Assembly (NCBI RefSeq): GCF_901212655.1
Contig: NZ_CAAKON010000024.1
Span: 28,043 to 87,150 of the forward strand
Direction of reading: 5' to 3'
Origin: Olsenella uli
GTDB taxonomy: Bacteria > Actinomycetota > Coriobacteriia > Coriobacteriales > Atopobiaceae
Length of the DNA: 59,108 nucleotides
The notes below the pieces were generated by a model that had not been told where the DNA came from, did no database searches, and saw nothing but the letters and a program-made list of their open reading frames with translations. Of the stretch, positions 44,088 to 52,921 are shown in pieces (the stretch's first letter is position 1; each line of letters begins with the position of its first letter). A program made the position numbers and the translations under genes.

Positions 44088-45104
44088 ATGCCCGCCAACA
44101 CCAAGAAACGCGTCACCATCAATGACATCGCCACCATGGCGGGCATCTCCAAGACCACGGTCTCCTTTTACCTCAACGGCAAGACGGAGCGCATGAGCTC
44201 CAAAACGCAGGAGCGCATCCGCGAGGCCATCGCCAAGACCGGCTACGAGCCCAGCCCCATCGCTCGTGGCATGAACGCCAAGAAGACGTCGCTCATCGGC
44301 GTCATCATCGGCGACATCACCAACACGTTCTCCAACCAGATCGTGAAGGGAATCGAGGGTGTCGCGGCCGAAAAGGGCTACCGCACGCTCGTGAGCAGCT
44401 CCAACCACAGCCGCACCGACGAGCGCGCCTACATCGACCGCTTGCTCGCCGTTGGCGTGGACGGCTTCATCGTGCAGCCCACGGCCCGCTTCAAGGAGAT
44501 CTCGCAGGTCATCGAGGCCGCCGGCAAGCAGCTTGTCTTCTTTGACAGCAAGTTCTACGACTTTGCCTCCAGCTGGGTGAAGACGGACAACTACGAGGCC
44601 ACCTTCCGCGCGGTCACCGAGTGCGCGCGCAAGGGCTACGAACGCTTCCTGCTTGTAGCCGCGCCGCCGCAGCTGCTGAGCTCGCGCATCGAGCGCACGA
44701 GCGGCTTCGTGGACGCGCTCGAGGCGTCTGAGGTGGGCTTCACGCAGTTCGAGATTGAGAACGACCAGGTAGACGTGCCCAAGCTCCAGGAGTTTTTGCG
44801 CTCCAACATCGACGGCACCACGCCCACGCTCGTCTTTGCCCCCAACTGCTGGACTCTGCCGGACGTCTACGTGGCCATGCGCGAGTTCTACCCGATGATG
44901 CCGGACAAGGTAGGCCTACTCGGCTTCGACAACGCCGAGTGGGTGGGCGTGGCGAGCCCGAGCGTGTCGGTTGTGATGCAGCCGGCCCTCGAGGAGGGAC
45001 GCCAAGCCTGTCGCCTGCTGCTGGACCTCATCGCCGGCGATGCCACAGTAGACCCGCACCAGGTCCTGAGCTGCGACGTCCAGTGGGGTGCCACCACGCT
45101 GTAG
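44088..45104 (+). CDS. LacI-family transcriptional regulator (KdgR-like candidate)
   Basis: The 338-residue protein has an N-terminal helix-turn-helix (VTINDIATMAGISKTTVSFY, residues 9-28) and hinge, then a periplasmic-binding-protein-like sugar sensor domain (LIGVIIGDITNTFSNQIVKG from about 70, GLLGFDNAEWVG near 282). Such repressors release DNA when a pathway intermediate binds, and 2-keto-3-deoxygluconate is the obvious candidate. Operators with AAACCGGTTT cores stand at the dehydrogenase promoter and upstream of the permease. The start has AGAGGAGTC. A terminator follows, so it is the end of its unit. Confidence 0.92.
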   Translation: MPANTKKRVTINDIATMAGISKTTVSFYLNGKTERMSSKTQERIREAIAKTGYEPSPIARGMNAKKTSLIGVIIGDITNTFSNQIVKGIEGVAAEKGYRTLVSSSNHSRTDERAYIDRLLAVGVDGFIVQPTARFKEISQVIEAAGKQLVFFDSKFYDFASSWVKTDNYEATFRAVTECARKGYERFLLVAAPPQLLSSRIERTSGFVDALEASEVGFTQFEIENDQVDVPKLQEFLRSNIDGTTPTLVFAPNCWTLPDVYVAMREFYPMMPDKVGLLGFDNAEWVGVASPSVSVVMQPALEEGRQACRLLLDLIAGDATVDPHQVLSCDVQWGATTL

Positions 45105-45115
45105 CCCGAACCAAG

Positions 45116-45142
45116 GGGACGTTATCCGGCGTCCCTTTTCTT
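45116..45142 (+). terminator. Intrinsic terminator after the lacI-type gene
   Basis: GGGGACG and CGTCCC form a stem around TTATCCGG, followed by TTTTC. Confidence 0.8.
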
Positions 45143-45272
45143 CCTGAAAATATTTCATAATTCCCTACGTGTTTAGTAGGTTATTCGTGCATACTATTCC
45201 ACGTCCTACTGATCGCGTGCCGCCCGACCCCGCGCAACCTGAGGCCAGCGGCAAGACATGGAGGGAAGTCAC

Positions 45273-46685
45273 ATGTCGCCAGAAACCATCGGGCAGGTGC
45301 TCGTGACGCTCGTCGTCTTCGTTGCCCTGCTCATCGGCCTCGTCGCTCTCAAGCGCAGGGGCACAAACTTCACGCCGCGCGTGTTCATCGCGCTGGCCGC
45401 GGGCCTTGTGCTCGGCGGAGGCATCCAGCTCTTCCTGGGCCTCAAGACCGATGCCACCACCACGGCCCTCGACTGGATCTCCATCGTGGGCAAGGGCTAC
45501 ATCGCCCTGCTCAAGATGCTGATCATTCCGCTGATCTTCGTCTCGATCGTGAACGCCTTCACCCACGCCAAGGTCACTGACAAGTTCGGCAAAATCTCCG
45601 GCGTCGTGATGGCCGTCCTGCTGGGCACCGTTGCCATCGCCGCCCTGTTCGGCTGGGCCGTCATCGCCTTCTCCGGCCTCGCCGGCGCGAGCTTCACCCA
45701 GACCGCGGCGCAGGACACCATGACCGCCCTGCAGACCAAGCAGCAGACGGTCGAGGGTCTCACGCTGCCTCAGGTCATCGTCTCGTTCATCCCGCCCAAC
45801 ATCTTCGCCGACCTCGCCGGTAGCCGAGCCAACTCCACCGTGGGCGTCGTGGTGTTCTCCGTCATCTGCGGCGTCGCCTGGCTCAAGCTCCGGGAGAGGA
45901 ACGCCGAGCAGGCCGAGTTCTTCAAGAACTTCGTCGACAGCCTCAACGGCATTGTGATGCGCATCGTGAGTATGGTGATGGACCTCACCCCGTACGGCAT
46001 CCTCGCCCTCATGGCCAACGTCATGGCCACGAGCGACTTCGCCGCCGTCATCGACCTCGGCAAATTCGTACTCGTGAGCTACGTGGCGCTGATTGGCATG
46101 TTCCTTGTGCACCTCGTCATCCTGGCGGTCCAGGGCGTAAGCCCCGCGACCTACGTGCGCAAGACCTTCCCCGTGCTCTCCTTTGCGTTCGTCTCCCACA
46201 CGAGTGCCGGCTGCATGCCGTTTAACATCGAAACCCAGACCAAGGCCCTTGGCGTGGACGAGGCCAGCGCCAACCTCTCCGCCAGCCTCGGCGTCTCCAT
46301 CGGCCAGAACGGCTGCGCGGGCATCTACCCCGCCATGCTCGCCACGATCATCGCCCCGACGGTGGGCATCGACGTGCTCTCCCCCGCCTTCGTGCTGAGC
46401 CTCGTGGCCGTCGTGGTCATCAGCTCGTTCGGCATCTCCGGTGTGGGCGGCGGCGCCACCTTCGCCTCGCTCGTGGTACTGGGCACGCTCAACCTCCCCA
46501 TCGGCATCGTTGGCGTGCTTGCGAGCGTCGAGATGATCATCGACATGGGCCGCACCGCGCTCAACGTGAGCGACGCCATGGTTGCTGGCGTGACGGCATC
46601 CAACGCCTGCAAGGACCTCGACCGCAGCGTTCTTGCCGACCCCAAGGCCATTGTTGACGTGGAGGCCAAGGCGAAGACCGCGTAG
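45273..46685 (+). CDS. TcyP-type L-cystine transporter (dicarboxylate/amino acid:cation symporter family)
   Basis: The 470-residue protein has about eight membrane helices and two re-entrant loops. FVSHTSAGCMPFN is the first hairpin and VSIGQNGCAGIYPAMLA the TcyP-specific form of the NMDGT-type motif; FGISGVGGGATFASLVVLGTL is the second hairpin. These match the cystine carriers TcyP/YdjN more closely than glutamate carriers. The ATG at 45273 follows GGAGGGAAG; an ATG five codons earlier is less well placed. It is alone, with a repeat block after it. Confidence 0.85.
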   Translation: MSPETIGQVLVTLVVFVALLIGLVALKRRGTNFTPRVFIALAAGLVLGGGIQLFLGLKTDATTTALDWISIVGKGYIALLKMLIIPLIFVSIVNAFTHAKVTDKFGKISGVVMAVLLGTVAIAALFGWAVIAFSGLAGASFTQTAAQDTMTALQTKQQTVEGLTLPQVIVSFIPPNIFADLAGSRANSTVGVVVFSVICGVAWLKLRERNAEQAEFFKNFVDSLNGIVMRIVSMVMDLTPYGILALMANVMATSDFAAVIDLGKFVLVSYVALIGMFLVHLVILAVQGVSPATYVRKTFPVLSFAFVSHTSAGCMPFNIETQTKALGVDEASANLSASLGVSIGQNGCAGIYPAMLATIIAPTVGIDVLSPAFVLSLVAVVVISSFGISGVGGGATFASLVVLGTLNLPIGIVGVLASVEMIIDMGRTALNVSDAMVAGVTASNACKDLDRSVLADPKAIVDVEAKAKTA

Positions 46686-46700
46686 CGTTCCGGGCCGGGC

Positions 46701-46828
46701 GGCATCCCGAAGCGCCCAACGTGCCCCGCGCCATGCGGCGTGTCGAAGTTCACGGTACCCCGCGCCATCGGCGTTTCGAAGCGCACGGTGCCCCGCGCCA
46801 TGCGGCGTTTCGAACGAAATGGCACCCC
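46701..46828. repeat. 34-bp tandem repeat, three units plus a partial
   Basis: CCCCGCGCCAT(G)CGGCG recurs at 46724, 46758 and 46791 with a final CCCC at 46825; the units alternate with (T/A)TCGAA-GCACGGT. It begins right after the cystine transporter stop. Confidence 0.85.
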
Positions 46829-46836
46829 AAGCAGGA

Positions 46837-46935
46837 AGCGCGCGGCTGCCTCACGCATGGGAGGCGGCCGCGCGCTCATGAAAAGCGAGCCAATCGGAAA
46901 GCCAGCGCACACCTGGCTTCCGATTGGCTCGCTTT
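46837..46935. terminator. Two successive hairpins between convergent genes
   Basis: First, AGCGCGCGGCTGCCTC pairs with GAGGCGGCCGCGCGCT (one mismatch, 46837-46876). Second, AAAGCGAGCCAATCGG-AAGCCAG pairs with CTGGCTTCCGATTGGC-TCGCTTT (46882-46935) and ends in TTTC on one side and CTTTTC on the other, a likely bidirectional terminator. Confidence 0.75.
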
Positions 46936-46982
46936 CTTGCATCGGCCTTGCGCAGGACCTGCGGCAAGGCAGGCTCGCACGG

Positions 46983-47092
46983 CTACTTGGCAGCCGCCTG
47001 GCGCGCGGCTCAATCCCGGCGGCCACCCAACCCGGCGGCTAACCAACCCGGCGCCGCCCGATGGCGACCGATCGCTACTTGGCAGCCGCCTG
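46983..47092. repeat. 18-bp direct repeat duplicating a gene's 3' end
   Basis: CTACTTGGCAGCCGCCTG occurs at 46983-47000 and at 47075-47092; the second copy is the last six codons of the reductase-like gene. Confidence 0.8.
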
Positions 47093-48043
47093 CTCCTCGT
47101 GCCAGCGGTGCGCCGTCTCGGCAAAGTGGACCTCGTTGCAGAGCAGCTCGTGGCGCACGGCCTCGTAGCCATGCTCACGCCCAAGCTTCACGATGTAGCC
47201 ATTGATGTAATCCACCTCGGTGGGGCGACCCTTGAACATGTCCTGACACATGCTGGGATAGTGGTACTTGAGGTCGACAAAGCTCTGCATGATGGCGTCA
47301 ACCTCCTGCTCGCGGCTGATGCCGAGGTCGATGCCCGCGAGCTCGCACACGTCAAAGCCCTCGTCCACCAGCTGGGAGCAGACGTGACGCATGTGCTCAT
47401 CCGCGCCGATGGGGCCCATCTGAATCTCGAACATGGTGCAAAGCGTGTTGCACACCGAGTTGAGCATGACCTTCGCCATGGACATGCTCATGATGTCGGG
47501 ACTCCATTCGGGGCCGAGCTTGGCCGCGGTGAGGTCCGCGAAGAGCTCGTCGCCAGCCGGAGTGCGCTTGTTGTCGTAGGCACAGATGTGCATGTACTCT
47601 TTGCCGAGCGCGCCCATGAAGTCCACGTCGCCGGGACCGGGCAGCACGGTGGCGATGACGGCCGTGCCGCCAAAGAGGTGCGCCGGGTCGAAGTACTCGA
47701 GCAGCTTCTCGTAGTGGCCCATGCCGTTCATGGCCGTGAAGCAGAGCTGGCCGGGCTTGAAGAGGTGGGCGCAGCGCTTGAGCATGTCGTCGAGCTGCAT
47801 CTGCTTCATGAAGACGATCCAGCAGTCGGGCTCGCCGGTGTACTCCTCGGGGTAGTAGACGTCGATGGGCACGAGATGGCGGTTCTCGTGGTCGCGCGCC
47901 ACGTAGACGCCGCCCTGTTCGCGAGTTTTCTCGACGTTGGGCTCCCAGGCGTCGATGAAGTCGACGTCCTTGCCCGCGTACTCCTTGAGGTGGATGCCGT
48001 AGCGCAGGCCCATGGCACCGGCACCGATGACCGCATACTTCAT
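47075..48043 (-). CDS. Ketopantoate reductase (ApbA/PanE)-family protein
   Basis: The 322-residue protein begins with the dinucleotide motif GAGAMG (residues 7-12) and has the PanE-type N-terminal Rossmann part and C-terminal helical part; MAKVMLNSVCNTLC near residue 208 corresponds to the family catalytic Lys/Asn helix, and GRPTEVDYINGYIVKLG near 290 to the substrate loop. True PanE makes pantoate for coenzyme A; paralogues act on other 2-keto acids, and no other pan gene is nearby. The position beside pectin genes leaves a different substrate open. The start follows GGGGGTCTC. Confidence 0.82.
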   Translation of the reverse strand: MKYAVIGAGAMGLRYGIHLKEYAGKDVDFIDAWEPNVEKTREQGGVYVARDHENRHLVPIDVYYPEEYTGEPDCWIVFMKQMQLDDMLKRCAHLFKPGQLCFTAMNGMGHYEKLLEYFDPAHLFGGTAVIATVLPGPGDVDFMGALGKEYMHICAYDNKRTPAGDELFADLTAAKLGPEWSPDIMSMSMAKVMLNSVCNTLCTMFEIQMGPIGADEHMRHVCSQLVDEGFDVCELAGIDLGISREQEVDAIMQSFVDLKYHYPSMCQDMFKGRPTEVDYINGYIVKLGREHGYEAVRHELLCNEVHFAETAHRWHEEQAAAK

Positions 48044-48129
48044 GAGAGACCCCCAGATGACACGGGGCCACCCAGGCGGGCGGCCCCTCGATACCGTCGT
48101 ACGCTGTCATGGTACTCCGCTGGCGGAAC

Positions 48130-48246
48130 GCGGGGGCGGCGAGGCATACGCGGCGAGCCGAGACTTCGGGGCGGGGGCGGCGAGGCATACGCGGCGAGCC
48201 GAGACTGCGGGAACCAAACCGTGCGGATTGCTTCCCGCAGTCTCGG
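48130..48246. repeat. 41-bp direct repeat running into an inverted repeat
   Basis: GCGGGGGCGGCGAGGCATAC starts at 48130 and at 48171. The second copy ends in CCGAGACTGCGGGAA (48199-48213), which is exactly inverted at 48232-48246. Confidence 0.85.
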
Positions 48247-48455
48247 CACAACGGATGGAGGGGACGCGCCCAAAACAGCGCAGATGCCGAACCGAAGGAC
48301 GGGAAACCAGACGCCTCGTTTAGTTCCCTATCTTTCGATCCGGTTGGGAATCTGGCTGGGGCTCGTTTAGCGCCGAGGGTTTATTCGGGCGATTGCGGAC
48401 ATGGCAAACATGGCGCCCGCATCCCTTTGCATCCCTTCGTGAGCGCCCTCGATTG

Positions 48456-48930
48456 TTGTCCACGAATCCAGGCGATTGCGGACATGGGGCTTAACAAGGA
48501 CCAAGGTTGCGCAGAAATCGGGCCGATTGCGTGATCGGGGCATGCCGGAACGGCTCATTAGACGGCGAGGAGGCCATGTCGGAGGAACTCTCCCACGCAT
48601 GACAAAACCGTCAATCAGTCTACCTGCGGTTTTACAATGCGTCGGACAACCACACCATAACCGACAGCCCTGGATGCCTGCCGCGGCTACGCAATCCCGG
48701 AGATTCGTGGACAAACGACCCTGTCGGCTGATCCCTGCCTCGCAATCGCCCGGATTCGTGGACAGGAATGCCGGCGCCTAAGCGGTCAGCACCGCGGGCG
48801 TCGTGCAAATCACACAATCGCCCGGATTCGTGGACAGGACGGGACGATGTCCGGGCTGCCAGAGCCCCAGCCCCATGTCCCTGCCTGCGCCCCGTCCCTC
48901 GACAGCACAATCGCCCGGATTCGTGGACAG
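48456..48930. repeat. Dispersed 25-bp repeat, five copies
   Basis: Core AATCGCCCGGATTCGTGG followed by ACAG: plus-strand copies at 48691, 48741, 48813 and 48906 and an inverted copy at 48456-48480, with a further partial inverted copy at 48385-48397. Start-to-start distances are irregular (about 51, 72 and 93), so this is not a CRISPR array. Confidence 0.85.
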
Positions 48931-49063
48931 ATGTGCGCACGAGCTCGAGCAGCCCCATGTGCGCACGAGCTCGAACGGGTCCCCCCATGCGCGCACATGG
49001 GGCCCTCCCATCATTGCTCACGCCAGGCCCCCGCCGCATTCTTCGGACACCCGCGTCGCGCCT

Positions 49064-51682
49064 TCACGCGCGACCATCCTCCGGGGGTACGAGAGCCACG
49101 TGCTCGCCCACGCCCCAGCGCACGAAGTGCCATGAGCTCACCGACGTATGCTCGGGCGCATGCTCGGGGTCGGCGAAGTTGCGCCTGCCCGCATATTGAG
49201 CCGGCGTCACGAGCGAGACGTCACCACGATAGTAGTGGTGCGGGCCGAGCACGTTGTAGGTGCTGTTGTAGAGCTCGACGGAGAGCTCGTGCTCGCCCGC
49301 CGCAAGCGGAAGCGGCTCCGTCTCGAAGTCTGGGCCCCACACGTCTAGCGGCTCTCCCCCGTCCACGCGAATGCGCGCCGCGCTTGCCCGCACGTCCTCG
49401 AGGCGCACGCGATAGCGGCCCTCGGCCTCCGCGTGGAACGACTTGTCGAGCCTCACCGGCAGGAACGAGAACGGATAGCCGCTCTCGAGGAGGTCGTAGG
49501 AAAGCTCCGAGAGATTCTCCTGACGATAGACCTCGAAGTTGCCCGAGCTCGTCATCTGGCGCTCGTCGAAGGGCCACAGGCGAGCCCAGGCGCCAAAGCG
49601 GCCGGCAAGGAAGATCTGCGGCTGCGGCTCGTCCTTGGCAATAATCCGCAGCTCATGCATGCCTGGTCCGCAAAGCTTGGCCGGGATGTTGGCGGTGAGG
49701 TAGTTGCCCTCGGCCACATGGCACGCCAGCTCGACGCTATCCCACGCGAGCAGCGAGACCGGGTCGCTGAGGTTGATGCGGAGCGGAACGTCCGAGAGGT
49801 CGTCGCCGAAGTGGGTCTGGGCCACGAGGGCGTCGGCGGCGGCCTCCAAGCGCGCGGCAGAGGCGATGCTAGAGACGGGCCGTCCGTTAGCGAGCGTAAG
49901 CTCTGCAGGCCACCCGTCGGCAGGTGAGCCCACCACGGGCCCGGCCTCCTCGTCCTCAAGGTCGGTGTCCTCGGGCTCCTGGGCCGCGGGCTCCAGCACC
50001 AGGAGATTCTCCGCAGGTGGCGTCATGTGCCAGGGGTCCTGGGGCGGCACGAACGCGGCAGGTCCCACTGCCTCGTGCGCACCAGAGGGCGCTGCCGTTG
50101 CCCGCGCATCCTCACACGCCCGCTCGCCCACGGCCAGCGTCTCCGGCATGCCCACGAACGAGGTCGTGACCTTGCCCAGGCTCGCGAGCCAGCCCTCCGG
50201 CGTGAGTACCTCAACACCCGCACGCTCGAGTGACATGAGCAGGACAGACACGCGCGGCGACTCATAGGCCTCGGCAAAGGCAACCACACGCCTGAAGCGA
50301 GCGGAACCCACCGCAAGCACATCGCCCTCGACGCGGGCGCAGCGCTCGAGCTGGCGCTCCTCCACAAGGTGGGGCGACACGCCCAGCTCCGCCGCATCGT
50401 CCATGAGGGACACGATCGCGTCGGACATGCGCGCCGCAGCCGAGTTGGGCTCTCCCGAGCCGTCATAGCCGATGGTGCCCGCAAGCTCACCGGGGACGAA
50501 GCGCCGCTGGATGGCACGCATGGGCACCACAACGAGGGTCTCCGCGCCACGCACCACCCGCGGGCGCTGGTCGGCGGAGCGAAGCCGCCCGAGAAGCGAG
50601 CGGAACACCGGGCGCCAGGTGACGTGAGAGGGCACGGACGCCGGCCAACCGCAAATGGCGTCAGCCGTAAGGCGAAGCTGGTCTGCGTGGAGTACCACGT
50701 CCGAGACGCCACAGTCACCAATCCAGCGCAGGTGGCGCTCGAGGTCCTCGGGCGAAGAGCCGTTGCCCGCGCCGCCCAGGGCCAGGCAGAACGAGCGCCT
50801 GGCACCAGACAGCGCCGCCGCACTCGAGGCCAGGCGCGGAAAGTAGCGGTTGCCCTCCTCGCGCCCGATCGTGTCGACGCCCGGAAAGGCCACGGCAGAG
50901 AGCGCCTCCAGAGCGCTGCCGGTATGCCACACCTGGAACCACGGGGTCTCCTCGCCGTGCAGGCGCACGGCGAGGTCGATCCCGTTTGCCCGGCACCAGG
51001 CCCCAAGGGGCTCGAGCAGACCGGCGACGAGGCAATCCGTGAGGCACTCCCAGTAGGCAACGCGCAGAGCCCGTGCCTCTTCGGAATCCCCAAGGAAGAG
51101 CAAACGAAGGCTGGCGGGGCTGAGGCTCGCTCCGCGAGACCCAAGCGCCTCCTCGAGCTCGCGAGGCCAAGGCAGGGTTCCCACGGGGATGTCTGCCAGG
51201 CGCATCTCGCCGGGGGCGAACACGTCGACGGCGTCGAACGCCTCCGGGACGAGCCTCGAGCGATAGAGCTCAAGAACACGCTCGATGAGCGCCTGCGTGC
51301 AGGTATGCGAGAAGACGCTCACGCCAGGACGCTCGTGGACGCGCACCTCGCCGCCGCGGAGCCGGCCGTTGAGCTCCTGAGCGCCCTCGAGCGCAAGCCA
51401 ACGAACGCGCGCGCCAGGCAGCTCGCGGGCAACGTCTACCGCCAGCGAAGAGATGGGCCAGCCCATCCCATCGCTCAGGCCGAATTGGAGCCCGAGGCTC
51501 CTCGCGTGGAGAATGGCGGCTGTGAGCAGGGAGAAGTACGCATCGTCATAGCAGCCCGCCATGCGGCCCTTGGGCTGCCACACCACCCCGTCAAAGCCGG
51601 CCTCGGCGTAGGCGTCGAGCCTCGAGGAAATCTCGGAGGACGAGGCGCGATCGTTAACGGCGAGCAGGGCGTGGAATCTCAT
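49064..51682 (-). CDS. Large protein with weak GH106 (alpha-L-rhamnosidase)-like features
   Basis: The 872-residue protein starts with a probable (beta/alpha)8 barrel: AEAGFDGVVWQPKGRM near residue 28 and ARSLGLQFGLSDGMGWPISS near 60 recall the GH106 pattern (GFGGVEI... and ...DLTDGSGWP). The C-terminal about 230 residues are beta-rich, with INLSDPVSLLAWDSVEL and YRVRLEDVRASAARIRVDGGEPLDVW, like a carbohydrate-binding jelly roll. A Pro/Glu/Asp-rich linker lies at about 555-590. No signal peptide, so it would act on imported oligosaccharides. ATG 51682 follows AGGAGGG. Rhamnogalacturonan side-activity is inference; catalytic residues could not be assigned. Confidence 0.5.
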   Translation of the reverse strand: MRFHALLAVNDRASSSEISSRLDAYAEAGFDGVVWQPKGRMAGCYDDAYFSLLTAAILHARSLGLQFGLSDGMGWPISSLAVDVARELPGARVRWLALEGAQELNGRLRGGEVRVHERPGVSVFSHTCTQALIERVLELYRSRLVPEAFDAVDVFAPGEMRLADIPVGTLPWPRELEEALGSRGASLSPASLRLLFLGDSEEARALRVAYWECLTDCLVAGLLEPLGAWCRANGIDLAVRLHGEETPWFQVWHTGSALEALSAVAFPGVDTIGREEGNRYFPRLASSAAALSGARRSFCLALGGAGNGSSPEDLERHLRWIGDCGVSDVVLHADQLRLTADAICGWPASVPSHVTWRPVFRSLLGRLRSADQRPRVVRGAETLVVVPMRAIQRRFVPGELAGTIGYDGSGEPNSAAARMSDAIVSLMDDAAELGVSPHLVEERQLERCARVEGDVLAVGSARFRRVVAFAEAYESPRVSVLLMSLERAGVEVLTPEGWLASLGKVTTSFVGMPETLAVGERACEDARATAAPSGAHEAVGPAAFVPPQDPWHMTPPAENLLVLEPAAQEPEDTDLEDEEAGPVVGSPADGWPAELTLANGRPVSSIASAARLEAAADALVAQTHFGDDLSDVPLRINLSDPVSLLAWDSVELACHVAEGNYLTANIPAKLCGPGMHELRIIAKDEPQPQIFLAGRFGAWARLWPFDERQMTSSGNFEVYRQENLSELSYDLLESGYPFSFLPVRLDKSFHAEAEGRYRVRLEDVRASAARIRVDGGEPLDVWGPDFETEPLPLAAGEHELSVELYNSTYNVLGPHHYYRGDVSLVTPAQYAGRRNFADPEHAPEHTSVSSWHFVRWGVGEHVALVPPEDGRA

Positions 51683-51981
51683 GAACCCTCCTGTGGCGGT
51701 TGGCGTCATGCCGGAAGCCAGCGGCTAGAAACGAGGGACGCGGTGGCGCACGAACCTCGAGCTGCCACAACGACAGCGCTCATCCGCAGGGCCTCGCAAA
51801 CCACCCGCAGGCCCAAGGCCGGCCTCGCAAGCCACCCGCAGGCCCCGTGCCAGGCCCCGCGAAAGAGACAACTGTGCAACTTCTAACGCATCAGCAATAT
51901 TCTACCTGCGGTTTTCCCGAGGCATGCGTTACAAGTTGCACTGTCACCAAAAAGAAGGGAGTTTTGCGGGGACGAGGCGCC
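51683..51981. other. Upstream region of the GH106-like gene
   Basis: It contains a direct repeat (GCCTCGCAA-CCACCCGCAGGC at 51791 and 51822, period 31), the 18-bp inverted repeat at 51874-51941, and no gene. Confidence 0.6.
51874..51941. promoter_or_regulatory. 18-bp inverted repeat flanking TCTACCTGCGGTTTT
   Basis: GTGCAACTTCTAACGCAT (51874-51891) is inverted with one mismatch at 51924-51941. The 32-base spacer holds TCTACCTGCGGTTTT (51901-51915), which is repeated exactly at 48619-48633. It stands about 190-260 bases upstream of the GH106-like gene and is a plausible regulatory site. Confidence 0.5.
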
Positions 51982-52878
51982 CTACAATCCCCGCAGATAC
52001 GCAAGGCAACCCTCGGCCGTCTCAGGCGTGCTGTTCTCCACGACGCACTGAATGTGCGGCTTTGCCTCGGTAGCCCATGCCACCACCTGCGAAAAGTCGA
52101 AGGCCCCGGTCTCCCCAGCCCCATGGCAGACGAGCCGCTGGCCCGAGCCGTCAACCCAGCCGCGCAAGCCGCCGTTCTCGAGCGGGCCCTCATCCGGAAC
52201 GATCGAGAAATCCTTCGCGTGCAGCACGCAGACGTCGTCACCGCACAGCTCAATCATGCGAGCGACCTCGCCGCGCGTCGCATCCGGCGCAACAACGCTC
52301 GCATGCAGCATGCTCACCGGATCCCACAGCACGCCGAGCGCCGGTGACGCCACCGCGTCCAGCACGGCCTGCACGCGCTCGGGCGTGCAGGCCACCTCAT
52401 TGAAGCCCGGCTCAATCGCGAGCGTCACGCCAAAGCGCTCGGCGAGCTCCGCCGAGCGCGCCACGCCGCGCTCGAGCGCGAGCAGGGCCTCGTCGCTCCG
52501 CCGCTCCTCGGTGATGCGGTTGCGCGCGTCGGGCCGGCCGGTCTCGGTACCCACGACGCAGCCGCCCAGCCAGCTTGCGAACCTGCAGCATGCGGCGTAC
52601 TCGGCCAGCTGCTCGTCCAGCGCCTCGCCCTCAAGCGCGAGGTTCTTGTAGCAGCCAAAGACAGCAACCTCCACGCCCGCGCGCTCGCATGCCTCGCGCA
52701 GATGGGCCGCCAGGCCCGGCGTGAGCCCCGCACGCGAGATGCCGTACTCCTTGTAGACCACCTTGCTCGCCAAGTGAACGCAAGAAAAGCCGAGTTCGCC
52801 AGCCCTGCGCAGGCGCTCCTCGAGCGGCGCCGGAGCCATGTCGTGAAGCCTGATGCCCACACGCAGCGTATTTGCCAT
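51982..52878 (-). CDS. Sugar phosphate isomerase/epimerase (xylose-isomerase-like TIM barrel)
   Basis: The 298-residue protein belongs to the AP-endonuclease-2/xylose-isomerase-like barrel family. Likely metal ligands are the Glu in LAIEPGFNE (near 155), Asp in VLWDPVSML (near 185), His in VLHAKDF (near 220) and Glu in CVVENST (near 282). Such enzymes isomerise or epimerise ketoses and keto-acids. In this cluster a role on a pectin-derived sugar is likely but the substrate is not determined. The start follows GAGGTAGATC; it lies 43 bases after the GH105-type gene and is probably in the same transcript. Confidence 0.8.
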   Translation of the reverse strand: MANTLRVGIRLHDMAPAPLEERLRRAGELGFSCVHLASKVVYKEYGISRAGLTPGLAAHLREACERAGVEVAVFGCYKNLALEGEALDEQLAEYAACCRFASWLGGCVVGTETGRPDARNRITEERRSDEALLALERGVARSAELAERFGVTLAIEPGFNEVACTPERVQAVLDAVASPALGVLWDPVSMLHASVVAPDATRGEVARMIELCGDDVCVLHAKDFSIVPDEGPLENGGLRGWVDGSGQRLVCHGAGETGAFDFSQVVAWATEAKPHIQCVVENSTPETAEGCLAYLRGL

Positions 52879-52921
52879 GATCTACCTCGTTACCCGAATC
52901 TCATCTCAGTACGCACATCAC

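Larger units (their letters stand above)
48044..49063. other. 1-kb repeat island, no gene seen
   Basis: No reading frame has a ribosome site or recognisable content. It holds a 41-bp tandem repeat (48130-48205), a 15-bp-arm inverted repeat (48199-48246), dispersed copies of a 25-base repeat in both orientations (48385-48930), and repeated ATGTGCGCACGAGCTCGA (48931 and 48956). Confidence 0.7.

Noticed and set aside
48456..48930. CRISPR array at the 25-bp repeats
   Set aside because: Intervals are irregular, one full copy and a partial copy are inverted, and no cas gene is near.
48619..51915. A mobile island bounded by the 15-bp direct repeats
   Set aside because: No integrase or transposase lies between them and base composition does not change, so it is kept only as a motif-level observation.
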